A stretch of 64,000 nt of DNA, from the NCBI GenBank assembly GCA_900319365.1, contig ONOE01000003.1:35383-99382 (forward strand), read 5' to 3'. Source of the stretch: an uncultured bacterium. GTDB taxonomy: Bacteria > Cyanobacteriota > Vampirovibrionia > Gastranaerophilales > Gastranaerophilaceae. The position numbers were made by a program, and so were the translations under genes. Below, one piece after another: positions 26,390-34,912 of this stretch; the first letter of the stretch is position 1; the number at the start of each line of letters is the position of its first letter. A model generated the notes under the pieces. That model worked only from the letters and a program-made list of their open reading frames with translations, was not told the origin of the DNA and did not search any database.

Positions 26390-28273
26390 TTACTTAATCT
26401 TATGCTTATCAAGCATGACCATTAGAATTGAAATATCTGCGGGTTTTATACCGCCTATACGTGAAGCTTGAGCCAAATCTTTCGGACGGATTTTGGACAA
26501 TTTGTCTTTAGATTCGGATGAAATATGTTCGATTTTATTGTAGTCAATATCATCGGGTATTTTGAATTTTTCAAGTTTGCCCGCCTGTTTAACCTGTTCT
26601 TCCTGACGTTTGATGTAGCCGTCATATTTGACCATTACTTCAATTTGTTCGTAAACATCACGGGGAATTTTTAAATCAGAGGTGTGTTTATCAAGTTCGC
26701 AAATGACTTTGTAGTTGATATTGGGTCGTTTCAAAAGTTCTGATGCCCTCATTCCACGTTCAATATGTTCGCCGTATTTTGATAAAATCTTTTGATTTTC
26801 TTCGGTTGCGGGAATCTTTACGCCTTCAAGTCTTTTAGATTCTTCTTTTATAAGTCTTTGTTTTTCTTCAAATCTGAAGTACTGCTCATCATCAATCAAA
26901 CCGATTTTGTGCCCGATAGGGGTTAATCTTTCATCTGCATTGTCCTGTCTTAAAAGCAGCCTGTATTCAGAACGTGAAGTGAGCATTCTGTAAGGTTCTT
27001 CAATGTCTTTTGTTACAAGATCATCAATCAAGGTTCCCGTATAAGATGAACTTCTTGAAAGTTCAAGCATTTCCGAACCGTTTAGATAATTAAAAGCGTT
27101 GATACCTGCAACAAGCCCTTGTGCTGCGGCTTCTTCGTATCCGCTTGTACCGTTAATCTGGCCGCCGAAAAATAAACCTTTAATCTTTTTAGACATCAGG
27201 GAATGTGTTGTCTGAATTGCGGGAACGTAATCATATTCAACCGCATAGGCAGGTTTAACCATGTGGGCATGCTCTAATCCCGGTAAGGTTCTTAGCATTT
27301 TTGTCTGAACATCATAGGGCAGACTTGTTGAAAAGCCTTGAATGTATGTTTCGTAAGTGCCTAATCCTTCAGGTTCGATAAAAATATGGTGCGACGGGTT
27401 AGCGGCAAATCTTACGACTTTATCTTCGATTGACGGGCAGTATCTTGGTCCTACTCCATGAATTAATCCTTGATACATCGGGGATTTACCAAGATTTGCT
27501 CGTATGATTTTGTGTGTTTCTTCATTTGTTCTTGTCAAATAGCACGGGTAAGTTTTTCTAATCGGGCGGTTTGGTCTGAAAGAGAAGAAATTTAATTCTT
27601 CGTCCCCCGGTTGAATTGTCATTTTTGAATAATCGATTGTTCGTTTGTCCACCCTTGCAGGGGTGCCCGTTTTTAATTTTTTTGTTATTATGCCTAATTT
27701 ATTAAGGCTTTCGGTTAATCCGACGGCTGCTTTTTCGCCTAATCTGCCTGCGCTGAAACTTCTTGTGCCGACCCAAATTTTGCCGTTCAAAGAAGTGCCC
27801 GTTGTTAATACGACAGCATTTGCGCTGTATTCACAGCCAAATTCGTCTGTTGCGCCGACAATTTTGTCATCTTTAACTCTTAATTCCGTTATGCAGCATT
27901 GTTTTATAAAGACATTTTCGTTGCTTTCAAGAAGATTGCGCATAAAGCGGGTGTATTCGGCTTTGTCCGACTGCGCTCGGAGTGCTCTTACAGCAGGACC
28001 TTTTGATGAATTTAAAATTTTCATTTGCAAATAAGTTGCATCCGTTACTTCACCCATAACTCCGCCCAAAGCATCAATTTCACGCACAAGCGTTGATTTT
28101 GCGGGACCTCCGACAGCGGGGTTGCATGGCTGGAGTGCGATATGTTCGACGTTCAATGTGGTTAATAATACGTTTAAACCGAGCTTTGCACACGCCAATG
28201 TAGCTTCGCAGCCGGCATGTCCGCCACCGACAACAATTACGTCAAATTTGTTTTTTAAATATCCGTCAAACAT
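26390..28273 (-). CDS. mnmG: tRNA uridine-5-carboxymethylaminomethyl modification enzyme MnmG
   Basis: MnmG (GidA), with MnmE, modifies U34 of several tRNAs. The FAD-binding VVGGGHAGCEA lies at the start. GTSLNGKI, TGTPARVDKRTI, PSIEDKVVRF and the C-terminal helical domain with LARI-type motifs follow. The length from 28273 is 627 aa, as expected. I prefer the second in-frame ATG (28273) to the one at 28291 because family members begin near MFDGYLK. mnmE is not in the window. Confidence 0.95.
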   Translation of the reverse strand: MFDGYLKNKFDVIVVGGGHAGCEATLACAKLGLNVLLTTLNVEHIALQPCNPAVGGPAKSTLVREIDALGGVMGEVTDATYLQMKILNSSKGPAVRALRAQSDKAEYTRFMRNLLESNENVFIKQCCITELRVKDDKIVGATDEFGCEYSANAVVLTTGTSLNGKIWVGTRSFSAGRLGEKAAVGLTESLNKLGIITKKLKTGTPARVDKRTIDYSKMTIQPGDEELNFFSFRPNRPIRKTYPCYLTRTNEETHKIIRANLGKSPMYQGLIHGVGPRYCPSIEDKVVRFAANPSHHIFIEPEGLGTYETYIQGFSTSLPYDVQTKMLRTLPGLEHAHMVKPAYAVEYDYVPAIQTTHSLMSKKIKGLFFGGQINGTSGYEEAAAQGLVAGINAFNYLNGSEMLELSRSSSYTGTLIDDLVTKDIEEPYRMLTSRSEYRLLLRQDNADERLTPIGHKIGLIDDEQYFRFEEKQRLIKEESKRLEGVKIPATEENQKILSKYGEHIERGMRASELLKRPNINYKVICELDKHTSDLKIPRDVYEQIEVMVKYDGYIKRQEEQVKQAGKLEKFKIPDDIDYNKIEHISSESKDKLSKIRPKDLAQASRIGGIKPADISILMVMLDKHKIK

Positions 28274-28402
28274 AACATAATTATAATCCAAACATTTTAA
28301 AAATTTGAATTTGTTGTAAAGTTTGATAAGCGGCGCTCTGAATGACGTTTTTGTTTCCTGTTCTTAATGTAAATCACTTATAAACTTATAAATTTTTACG
28401 TC

Positions 28403-29581
28403 CTATCTGGTCATATAATTATAAATTATTTGAGATGCTTTAACGATAAATTCTTTCCCGAGAACCGAATTATGCGGGCGGGTGGCAAGAATTACAACAA
28501 TATATCTTCCGCCGTTGGGGGTTACAACAATTCCCGCATCACCAAGCATTGTTCCGATATCACCCGTTTTGTGATAGAATGTCGAACCTGCTCTGAGTCC
28601 TGCCTGTATCAATCTGTCATTATGTACATGGCTCATGTAATCGTAAATTTTATTTCTTGATTTATCCGATAAAAATTCGTCGTTTGTATCGATGTTATAA
28701 AGCATTTGCGCAATTTCACGGGCTGTAGAATGGTTTGTACCTTTCATATCGGGCAACCATGTTTGAATTTCGGTATTTTTTAATCCCCAATCTCTTATTG
28801 ATTGGTTAACTTCCGTCATTGCACCGATTTTTGACATAAGCATATTTGTTGCAGAATTATCGGAATTTGTAATCATAATGCGGGCAAGGTTATCTACTGT
28901 CCAGAGTGAATTTCCTGCCATAAATTGAAGATTGCCCGAGCCTTCGCTTCTATAATACTCCGTCAAAGGAATTTTTTCATTCAAAGATACGGATTTGTTT
29001 TCAATCGATTTAAACAAATCAATCAAAACAGGTATCTTTATAATACTTGCGACAGGGTATATTTTTGATGCGTTTATATCTACATAATTTTGGCTTTCAT
29101 AATCCCAAACATAAATTGCGGGTTTAATTGTCGGATAATTTTCCATCAATGATAAAAGTTCTGCCTTTAGGGACGGCATATTTACGCCTTCTTTAATTTT
29201 GCGCATCTGGGCATCTGTTGTTTCCGAGGCGTAATTAAAGGTTCTGTTGCCCAAAAACCAGTTGTTTGAAAGATAGTTTGTTGTGGGGAAAGCTATCTGG
29301 TACAAATCGGTTTGAATGTTTTTATATTTGTTCGGAGCAAAAACGGATGTCGTAATTTTATCGTAAGCGTAAGGCATAAAGACCATAAGCACCACAAGTA
29401 CGATTGCACAGGAAAAGAGAAAATGCAACATTTTTTTTCTTTTCCTTTTGGGGTTGAGTGCGTATTTTTGCTTTTCTATTTTTCTGTAGTAATAAAGTTT
29501 TGCCGTAGTTTGAGATTTCGGGTTGCAGGTATAAGAACTACCATACTCCGAATAATTGTAATCTTCGGCTAATTTCGGCAT
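28403..29581 (-). CDS. Class A beta-lactamase-fold serine hydrolase
   Basis: This 392-aa protein is anchored by one membrane helix (about residues 50-70) after a 50-residue Tyr/Lys-rich cytoplasmic tail, with a periplasmic hydrolase domain. Motif 1 SxxK is ASIIK, motif 2 SDN is NSDNS and motif 3 is HKTGD. In the omega loop, where true class A enzymes have Glu166 and Asn170, the text reads LPDMKGTNHST. The deacylating Glu is therefore not obvious. A peptidoglycan-acting hydrolase is at least as likely as an antibiotic-degrading lactamase. Confidence 0.8.
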   Translation of the reverse strand: MPKLAEDYNYSEYGSSYTCNPKSQTTAKLYYYRKIEKQKYALNPKRKRKKMLHFLFSCAIVLVVLMVFMPYAYDKITTSVFAPNKYKNIQTDLYQIAFPTTNYLSNNWFLGNRTFNYASETTDAQMRKIKEGVNMPSLKAELLSLMENYPTIKPAIYVWDYESQNYVDINASKIYPVASIIKIPVLIDLFKSIENKSVSLNEKIPLTEYYRSEGSGNLQFMAGNSLWTVDNLARIMITNSDNSATNMLMSKIGAMTEVNQSIRDWGLKNTEIQTWLPDMKGTNHSTAREIAQMLYNIDTNDEFLSDKSRNKIYDYMSHVHNDRLIQAGLRAGSTFYHKTGDIGTMLGDAGIVVTPNGGRYIVVILATRPHNSVLGKEFIVKASQIIYNYMTR

Positions 29582-29698
29582 TAAAAATTACTCCTTTATT
29601 TACATTCGTCCCAAGTGCTTATATTGTAGCAAATAATAATTCGGTTTTGCAAATTTATTAAATATAATTTACAAAAAAATTATGTTAAAATATCAGGT

Positions 29699-30088
29699 AT
29701 GTTAGACCTTTTAAAATCAATATTTTACGAATTTTTATCATATTTTGTGCCTCAAAAGCAAAGCTATGAGGTTACGGGAGAATGCAAAAAATGCGGCAAA
29801 TGCTGCAACTATATGTATAGCGTTGACACATACACAGAGCGTGAATTTAAAATAATGCAAACCATTTTCCCGAAATACAAAAGATTTTATATAAAAGGAA
29901 AAGACGAATACGGCAACCTGATTTTTGCCTGCAAGCTTGTAACACCTGAAGGACTTTGTTCTGATTACAAACACCGTTTAAGAATGTGCAAAAACTACCC
30001 CGCCAAAAGGGTTTCGTACAACGCAAAACTTCACGACGGCTGCGGATACAAAGTCAATTTTAAAGACTTTAAAAGTTTTCTTGATTAA
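29699..30088 (+). CDS. YkgJ-type cysteine-cluster protein
   Basis: This 129-aa protein has the CxxCxxCC signature (CKKCGKCCNY near 29-38) with further cysteines in TPEGLCSDY, RMCKNYP and DGCGY, as in the Zn/Fe-chelating YkgJ family. It is thought to bind a metal or iron-sulfur cluster, but the function is not settled. A short hydrophobic N-terminus (LLKSIFYEFLSYFV) may be amphipathic. It is monocistronic and diverges from the beta-lactamase-fold gene. Confidence 0.82.
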   Translation: MLDLLKSIFYEFLSYFVPQKQSYEVTGECKKCGKCCNYMYSVDTYTEREFKIMQTIFPKYKRFYIKGKDEYGNLIFACKLVTPEGLCSDYKHRLRMCKNYPAKRVSYNAKLHDGCGYKVNFKDFKSFLD

Positions 30089-30114
30089 AGCTTTTATTTA
30101 AAGTGTGTGGGGTT

Positions 30115-30444
30115 TTATGCACAAGATTCAGAAGTTTTAAAAGATTTTAATGAAAATGTAAACCCGAGAGCTCTTAGAATTTTTGTTAAAGTGTCAAATC
30201 GAGGGCTTGTTTTATTTGAAAAAATCCTGTATAAATTTTGACGATTCAATTTTGTTTCTTGAGCAAGTTTAGATATTCCGCCTTTTGCTTCGGCAACCCT
30301 TTGGATAGCTCTCATGAAAGCCTTTGTATCGCCGTCCTGTTGGTATTCTTCAATTGCAAGTTCAAGATAGGCAGTCGCTTCGCAATCGTCTTGCAAAGTT
30401 TTATCCATATAATCATCCCATGATACAAGATTTTTATTTGTCAT
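30115..30444 (-). CDS. Orphan addiction-module antidote (HTH)
   Basis: This 109-aa protein fits the putative addiction-module antidote family related to HigA. The N-terminus has acidic repeats (YLELAIEEYQQDGD, AFMRAIQRVAEAKGG), then a helix-turn-helix with LAQETKLNRQNLYRIFS and SPRFDTLTKILRALGF. Partners are normally HigB/RelE-like toxins encoded just upstream. No such toxin is present, and the next frame upstream starts 7 bp away on the other strand. It is therefore an orphan or a relict after loss of the toxin. Confidence 0.78.
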   Translation of the reverse strand: MTNKNLVSWDDYMDKTLQDDCEATAYLELAIEEYQQDGDTKAFMRAIQRVAEAKGGISKLAQETKLNRQNLYRIFSNKTSPRFDTLTKILRALGFTFSLKSFKTSESCA

Positions 30445-30451
30445 TTTTATT

Positions 30452-30619
30452 ATGAGTCAAGAATTAAGAGCAAAAATTGCAAATAATATTAAAAATTTAC
30501 GTGTCAGAAAAAAACTTAAAAAAGAAGAATTATCCTTAATGCTTGGCTTTGATAATTCATATATTTCTAAACTTGAAAAATCAAAGATAAATATAACTGT
30601 AAAAGTACAAACAGTTTGA
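30452..30619 (+). pseudogene. XRE regulator gene, 5' part, interrupted by an insertion
   Basis: A 55-codon frame encodes the first three helices of a Cro/CI-type HTH (IANNIKNLRVRKKLKKEELS, then LGFDNSYISKLEKSKINIT). It then runs into unrelated sequence and ends TGA. The missing C-terminal part is found 1.77 kb further on at about 32385-32466 (ITIDKLDKIARFFDIETYKLLK). The two halves join into a normal HTH of about 70 aa. Confidence 0.75.
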
Positions 30620-30740
30620 TTATTAGAAACAGACAGTTTGCTTATTTTGGATACCCTTAATTCAAAATTTAAGTAAAAATGTCAAATTTGTTAGGGAAAA
30701 TGTGTCCGACAATTTTCATTAATACTAAATCAAATATATT

Positions 30741-32033
30741 TTATGTATATAGACCACCATTTTTGAAATATAAACTCATTGTTGGAGAGGAATATTTATC
30801 TCCTGACATCAACCCTGCAAAGGTTTCTTGTAGAAACTCACTACTATCAAATGGTGCATATTCTGATACTTCTCTTGCAATATGTGCTTCTTCGTCACTA
30901 AATTTATGTGGACTTTTCAATTTATTGTATGACATTCGTTTAAAACAATCAGAATGTCCTTGTTCATGTAAAATATATCCGTCTAATCCAACAGCTCCAT
31001 TTTGTTTTAAAGGATTTTCTCTTGCGCAAGCAATAATATTATGATTATCTTGTAATTCCAATAAACCTTGCTTTGCTTTTGTAATATATTCTTTACCTGA
31101 AAGATGAGATATGTCTATTCCTAAATATTCTTTAATAATATTACATGTAGATGTTTTATTACTTAAAACATATCTTTCTTCTTCCATTGCATTGTGTAAT
31201 AAACTGTCGAAATCAACTTTTGCTTTCTGTGTTAATTTCCCTTGTTGATATAAACGGTAGTATCTGTTTAAAGTATTACTATATCTATAATCAGCAACTA
31301 ATCGTATAATATTATTTCCCAATTTATTTTTGGATATTTGCCCATGTTCTTCTAACATAGTAAGTTCGTCATTTATAGACTTGTCTATGTTTTCAAAAAA
31401 TGTTTTATTTATACGTAGAACGGTTTTCTTCACCTTTTGATCTTTAAAAACAGCATGTGTTTCTGCAGGACAGCGAGAAGGGTCTAATCCTTTTGAATTT
31501 TTCCCTAATGCGACATACTCAACTTCATCAAAACCTTTTATTGCCCCTTCCGTTTTATTGAATGCTTTTGTTAAGCTGTAATTTATTTGATTGGCAGTCT
31601 CTATATCAGGAACTTCAAATCTATTTATACCAAGTTGTTCTTTTGCATATTGAGTTGCTTCTTCGATACTTTTTGCTTTTTTAAATTTAATACTTCTTGC
31701 TTCTTGTTCAAGAAGCTCAAAAGGTATGCCATCTGAAATCTCAAGGTCCATTTTTTTAATTGTGCTATGAAGTAAGTTCATTGTTTTTGGAGATGAATTT
31801 TCAAGTATCGGTAAAATCATTTCTTCGGTATCTTCTGCAATTGCACCACCTTTTGACATTCCATTTTTCTTTTCAAGAAATTCAGCAAAGTCGTTTATGA
31901 AATTGCGATTGATAGTATTTTTCTTTGATGAACAACCAAAAATACTGTCAACGATACTTTTACTTTCTTTCCATGTTTGTTTAAAAAAACTATTGTTTCT
32001 TACATTTTTAAAAAGAAGTTGCAAAATTTTCAT
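30741..32033 (-). CDS. HExxH zinc metallopeptidase-like protein, 430 aa
   Basis: The C-terminal region has the zinc-binding motif HEQGH (in YILHEQGHSDC, about residues 354-365). About 45 residues later comes SEYAPFDSSEFLQETFAG, where a Glu would be the third ligand. That layout is seen in toxin-like and effector metalloproteases such as the lethal-factor group. The N-terminal 300 residues are helical, Lys/Glu-rich and unrecognised. No Sec signal is clear. Codon choice is more AT-skewed than in neighbours, as for acquired DNA. It is the single cargo of the insertion in the XRE gene. Confidence 0.72.
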   Translation of the reverse strand: MKILQLLFKNVRNNSFFKQTWKESKSIVDSIFGCSSKKNTINRNFINDFAEFLEKKNGMSKGGAIAEDTEEMILPILENSSPKTMNLLHSTIKKMDLEISDGIPFELLEQEARSIKFKKAKSIEEATQYAKEQLGINRFEVPDIETANQINYSLTKAFNKTEGAIKGFDEVEYVALGKNSKGLDPSRCPAETHAVFKDQKVKKTVLRINKTFFENIDKSINDELTMLEEHGQISKNKLGNNIIRLVADYRYSNTLNRYYRLYQQGKLTQKAKVDFDSLLHNAMEEERYVLSNKTSTCNIIKEYLGIDISHLSGKEYITKAKQGLLELQDNHNIIACARENPLKQNGAVGLDGYILHEQGHSDCFKRMSYNKLKSPHKFSDEEAHIAREVSEYAPFDSSEFLQETFAGLMSGDKYSSPTMSLYFKNGGLYT

Positions 32034-32350
32034 TTATTTTCCCTTATTTATCCCCTGTAAATATATAAAGTATTTTTGTTCATAAAAATTTATTAATTTT
32101 GAAACTATATAAAGAAATGTAAATAAAAATCGGACACATTTTCCCCGATTTTGGGGCAAATTTTTCAAAACGGTCAAAAACGGACTTGCCGAAATAAGCA
32201 AACTGTTTGTGCTTTCCGGCAATAGCAAGGTTTTTGCCTTAAAAATTTTAGTCCGTTTTCGTCCGAACAAAGTCCGTTAAAGTCCAGTTTGATTTTTACG
32301 AAATCAAGCAATTTCCGACCACCTATACTCCGACTACGAGCCACTTTCAG
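32034..32350. other. Non-coding right part of the insertion with paired repeats
   Basis: AAAACGGACT (about 32178) is answered by AGTCCGTTTT (about 32250), and GTCCG recurs several times between 32170 and 32285. An imperfect hairpin starts GCCGAAATAAGC and ends CTTTCCGGC. A folded RNA or transposition end is plausible. No gene of note is present. Confidence 0.45.
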
Positions 32351-32384
32351 CAAAATAAGCAAACTGTCTGTAATAATCCAAATG

Positions 32385-32466
32385 GGACTATAAATACAAT
32401 AACTATAGATAAATTAGATAAAATTGCACGGTTTTTTGATATAGAAACCTATAAATTACTAAAATA
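32385..32466 (+). pseudogene. XRE regulator gene, 3' part
   Basis: In frame this reads TINTITIDKLDKIARFFDIE and ends YKLLK then TAG. It has the typical fourth and fifth helices of an XRE domain without a start codon. It completes the 5' part at 30452-30619. Confidence 0.7.
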
Positions 32467-32473
32467 GACAATC

Positions 32474-33718
32474 TTATAAAATATCATTCTGTTTGATTTT
32501 TAGCAGTTTTGTAATTCCGTCAATCATATAAAACGAACCGCAAATTACTGTCAAAATGTCATTATTAAATTCGATTTTGACTTCGAGGGTCAATTCTTCG
32601 CACTCAATCGGGCAAACCGATTTCAATTCGTCAAATGTTGCGGAATTTTTATTGTTAAAATGGAAAAAGTACAATTCTGACGGATCGGTTTGGGCAATTG
32701 TTTTGACCATTTTTTTGTAGTCTTTATTTTTCAGGCAGCCGAAAATAAATCTGCGCTTAGTGTTCGGGTAGTAATCATCAAGGCTTTCAACTAAACCGTT
32801 TATGCCGTTCGGGTTGTGGGAGGCATCAATTATGAGGTTATATTCTTTTATATATTGAAATCTGCACGGGTGTTTTACGCTTTTTAAACCTTGCTTGATT
32901 GTTTCGGGAGTGATTTTCGGAAAACATTTTTCAATAACCGCAAGAGCAAGTGCTAAGTTCTCTTTTTGGTATGTGCCTTGTAAAGGATATGAGTCCCTAT
33001 CCATGCTCTGGGGCGAGGGGAAATTATTAAAAAACGGATTAACAATTTCTAATTCCGCATCGACTTCCATTGCTTTGTCATAAAAAGGTTCCATGCCTTC
33101 CATTACAATACACGGGCAATTCGGTTTTATTATCCCCGCTTTTTCAAATGCGATTTTATCTAACGTGTTGCCAAGGCGCTCGGTGTGATCGTAATCAATG
33201 TGCGTAATTACGGAACAAACAGGCTTTTTGATTACGTTTGTGGCATCGAATCTTCCGCCTAAACCCGTTTCTATAACGGCATATTCAACCTTTTTATCGG
33301 CAAAATATTTAAACATAACCGCTGTCAGAATTTCAAATTCAGTTAAATCAATGTTGTTTTTGACCGCAATATCGTTTATTTCAAAAATATATTTTGCAAA
33401 ATCTTCATCTGTTATGTCAGAAAGTTTGCTGTTATCTTGATTTGAGGTTTTAATTCTTTCGCTATATTTAAAAATGTGCGGGCTTGAATACAGACCGACT
33501 TTGTATCCCGCACAATTCAGAATTGATGCTATGACGGCACAAACAGAACCTTTGCCGTTTGTACCCGCAACGTGGATACAGTTCAATTTATCCTGCGGAT
33601 TGCCTAAAAGTTCAAGAACTTTTGAGATTCGTTCCAGCCCTAAAGATATCCTGAATTTCCCCGCATCGGTCAATAATTTTACGGTATCTTGGTATGTGTA
33701 TTTTTTAGTAACAGCCAT
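32474..33718 (-). CDS. folC: Folylpolyglutamate synthase/dihydrofolate synthase
   Basis: FolC adds glutamate to folates and, in bifunctional forms, to dihydropteroate. The 414-aa length is typical. The ATP-binding loop is VAGTNGKGSV near 48-57, the Mur-ligase-like core ETGLGGRFDATN near 142-153, and DASHNPNG near 300-307. The ATP-dependent ligase fold is shared with MurC, but the opening and the HVAGTNGKGS signature are diagnostic for FolC. It appears to be monocistronic. Confidence 0.94.
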   Translation of the reverse strand: MAVTKKYTYQDTVKLLTDAGKFRISLGLERISKVLELLGNPQDKLNCIHVAGTNGKGSVCAVIASILNCAGYKVGLYSSPHIFKYSERIKTSNQDNSKLSDITDEDFAKYIFEINDIAVKNNIDLTEFEILTAVMFKYFADKKVEYAVIETGLGGRFDATNVIKKPVCSVITHIDYDHTERLGNTLDKIAFEKAGIIKPNCPCIVMEGMEPFYDKAMEVDAELEIVNPFFNNFPSPQSMDRDSYPLQGTYQKENLALALAVIEKCFPKITPETIKQGLKSVKHPCRFQYIKEYNLIIDASHNPNGINGLVESLDDYYPNTKRRFIFGCLKNKDYKKMVKTIAQTDPSELYFFHFNNKNSATFDELKSVCPIECEELTLEVKIEFNNDILTVICGSFYMIDGITKLLKIKQNDIL

Positions 33719-33777
33719 TTTTCTCCTTAAAAAACGAAATCATTAATATTATATATATAATACCAAAAATATAAATT

Positions 33778-33817
33778 AAAAAAGGGGCAATGCGTATTTT
33801 GCGCATTACCTCTTTTT
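33778..33817 (-). terminator. Terminator after the 272-aa gene
   Basis: AAAAGGGGCAATGCG pairs with CGCATTACCTCTTTTT apart from small bulges. The reverse-strand T-run follows. It lies about 55 bases beyond the stop of the minus-strand gene. Confidence 0.75.
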
Positions 33818-33872
33818 AAGGTTAATAAGGTTAGGTATTATAGGGGGGTATATATATTTATTAAGGTATTTA

Positions 33873-34691
33873 TTATGCTACTACGTTAAAGGGCATTTGT
33901 TTCATCATAATATCATTTGCATAAGGGGTGCTTTGCATTTGATATTGATTGTAAGGATTTGTTATGCTTCCGCTGAATGCAACCTGCTGAGGTTTGGTGT
34001 TAAGCCCGTACGGGTTGGGTGCAGCTTGAGAAACGGTTTGTGATTGTTGCGGCTGTTGCGGTTGCAGAGCTTGTTTTATAATTTCTTCTTTTTCTGCCTG
34101 CTGTTCTGTATAAGATTTGCCGACGATTTTAGAAGTAAGCCATTCACCGACCGTCCATCCTATAAGGCTTCCGAACGGAATAGGTAATGCCGCACCGATT
34201 GCGGCGCCTGCGCCTGCTCCTGCCATTCTCAAGCCGAATTTCAAAACTTCTTTGCCGCCTTGGAAAATTCCCTGCTCTTTGGTAGCTTTTATTACATTCG
34301 GGAGTTCGGTTAATATCATAACGGCAGACATTATGAACGGCATTTTTTTGCCAAGACCGAGAGTTTTGTTATTGAAAACACTTTTTATACCTTTCCAAAC
34401 TCCTTCTTTTGAGCCTGCCTGATATGCTTTTTTCATATCAGGAAATAGATTTTTACAATTAGCCCAGAATTTTTTAAAGAAATGACCTTTTGTCAGGTCT
34501 TTTCCGAGTCCTGATTCTTCTTTTAAAACTTTCCAGCCTGCTTCTGCTTTTTGAAAGGCAGAACCTTTTGTCATTTTCATTGCTTGCCCGACAGCTTCAC
34601 TTGCCGTGCCAAAGCCTAATTCGGGAATAATTTTTGAACCGTATCTGTACGCTGTTCTGATACCGCTTGAAATTGCTGAAATACTAACCAT
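33873..34691 (-). CDS. Glycine-zipper orphan protein, 272 aa
   Basis: I do not recognise the whole protein. The middle has GLRMAGAGAGAAIGAALPIP, a glycine-zipper stretch (about residues 150-175) typical of membrane-inserting segments, and a second hydrophobic stretch near 112-126. A Gln/Pro-rich linker and a tail with QVAFSGSITNPYN, another Phe-Ser/Gly element, follow. No Sec signal is clear. The gene diverges from the first MGMAASQ gene, sharing a 221-bp gap with it. Confidence 0.7.
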   Translation of the reverse strand: MVSISAISSGIRTAYRYGSKIIPELGFGTASEAVGQAMKMTKGSAFQKAEAGWKVLKEESGLGKDLTKGHFFKKFWANCKNLFPDMKKAYQAGSKEGVWKGIKSVFNNKTLGLGKKMPFIMSAVMILTELPNVIKATKEQGIFQGGKEVLKFGLRMAGAGAGAAIGAALPIPFGSLIGWTVGEWLTSKIVGKSYTEQQAEKEEIIKQALQPQQPQQSQTVSQAAPNPYGLNTKPQQVAFSGSITNPYNQYQMQSTPYANDIMMKQMPFNVVA

Positions 34692-34912
34692 AAAATTTTC
34701 CTTACCTTGAATTTGTTTACAATAAGAATTAACAATCTAACCTACAATTTAATAAAGTATTTTTTCATTTCGAAATTGCTTTTTTAATAAAAACTTTTAT
34801 TTAATTGTTACAAAATCTTAATAAAACAAAAAAAGATTTAAAGATTAAAGCCGAAAATGCCGATAGACATGGTGTAAGAGTAAGATCAAATGAAAGGAAA
34901 AGTTTAAAAGCT
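34692..34912. promoter_or_regulatory. Divergent upstream region shared by two lineage-specific genes
   Basis: AT-rich region between the glycine-zipper gene (minus) and the first MGMAASQ-family gene (plus). GAAAGGA occurs about 14 bases before the chosen ATG at 34913. No sharp -35/-10 pair stands out. Confidence 0.35.

Larger units (their letters stand above)
30608..32384. mobile_element. Non-autonomous insertion carrying an HExxH protease gene
   Basis: The segment lies inside the XRE gene. Its ends carry inverted copies of a sequence containing CAGACAGTTTGCTTATTTTG (left about 30629-30648, right about 32350-32370 on the other strand). Further in, GGGGAAAATGTGTCCGA occurs inverted (about 30700-30716 and 32130-32147). 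A third copy of AACAGTTTGCTTATTT lies at about 32196. ATAAATA occurs at both outer junctions (possible target duplication, not exact beyond that). No transposase is encoded; the only gene is the 430-aa protein. Exact ends are approximate. Confidence 0.6.

Noticed and set aside
26206-26412. Minus-strand 68-aa frame
   Set aside because: It overlaps the mnmG stop, has no ribosome site, and its composition follows the AT-rich gap.
32034-32362. Two short minus-strand frames in the insertion's right end
   Set aside because: They overlap each other and the inverted repeats; no start signal or protein-like pattern.
34805-34912. N-terminal extension of MGxAASQ copy 1
   Set aside because: The other two copies start exactly at MG(M/L)AASQ.
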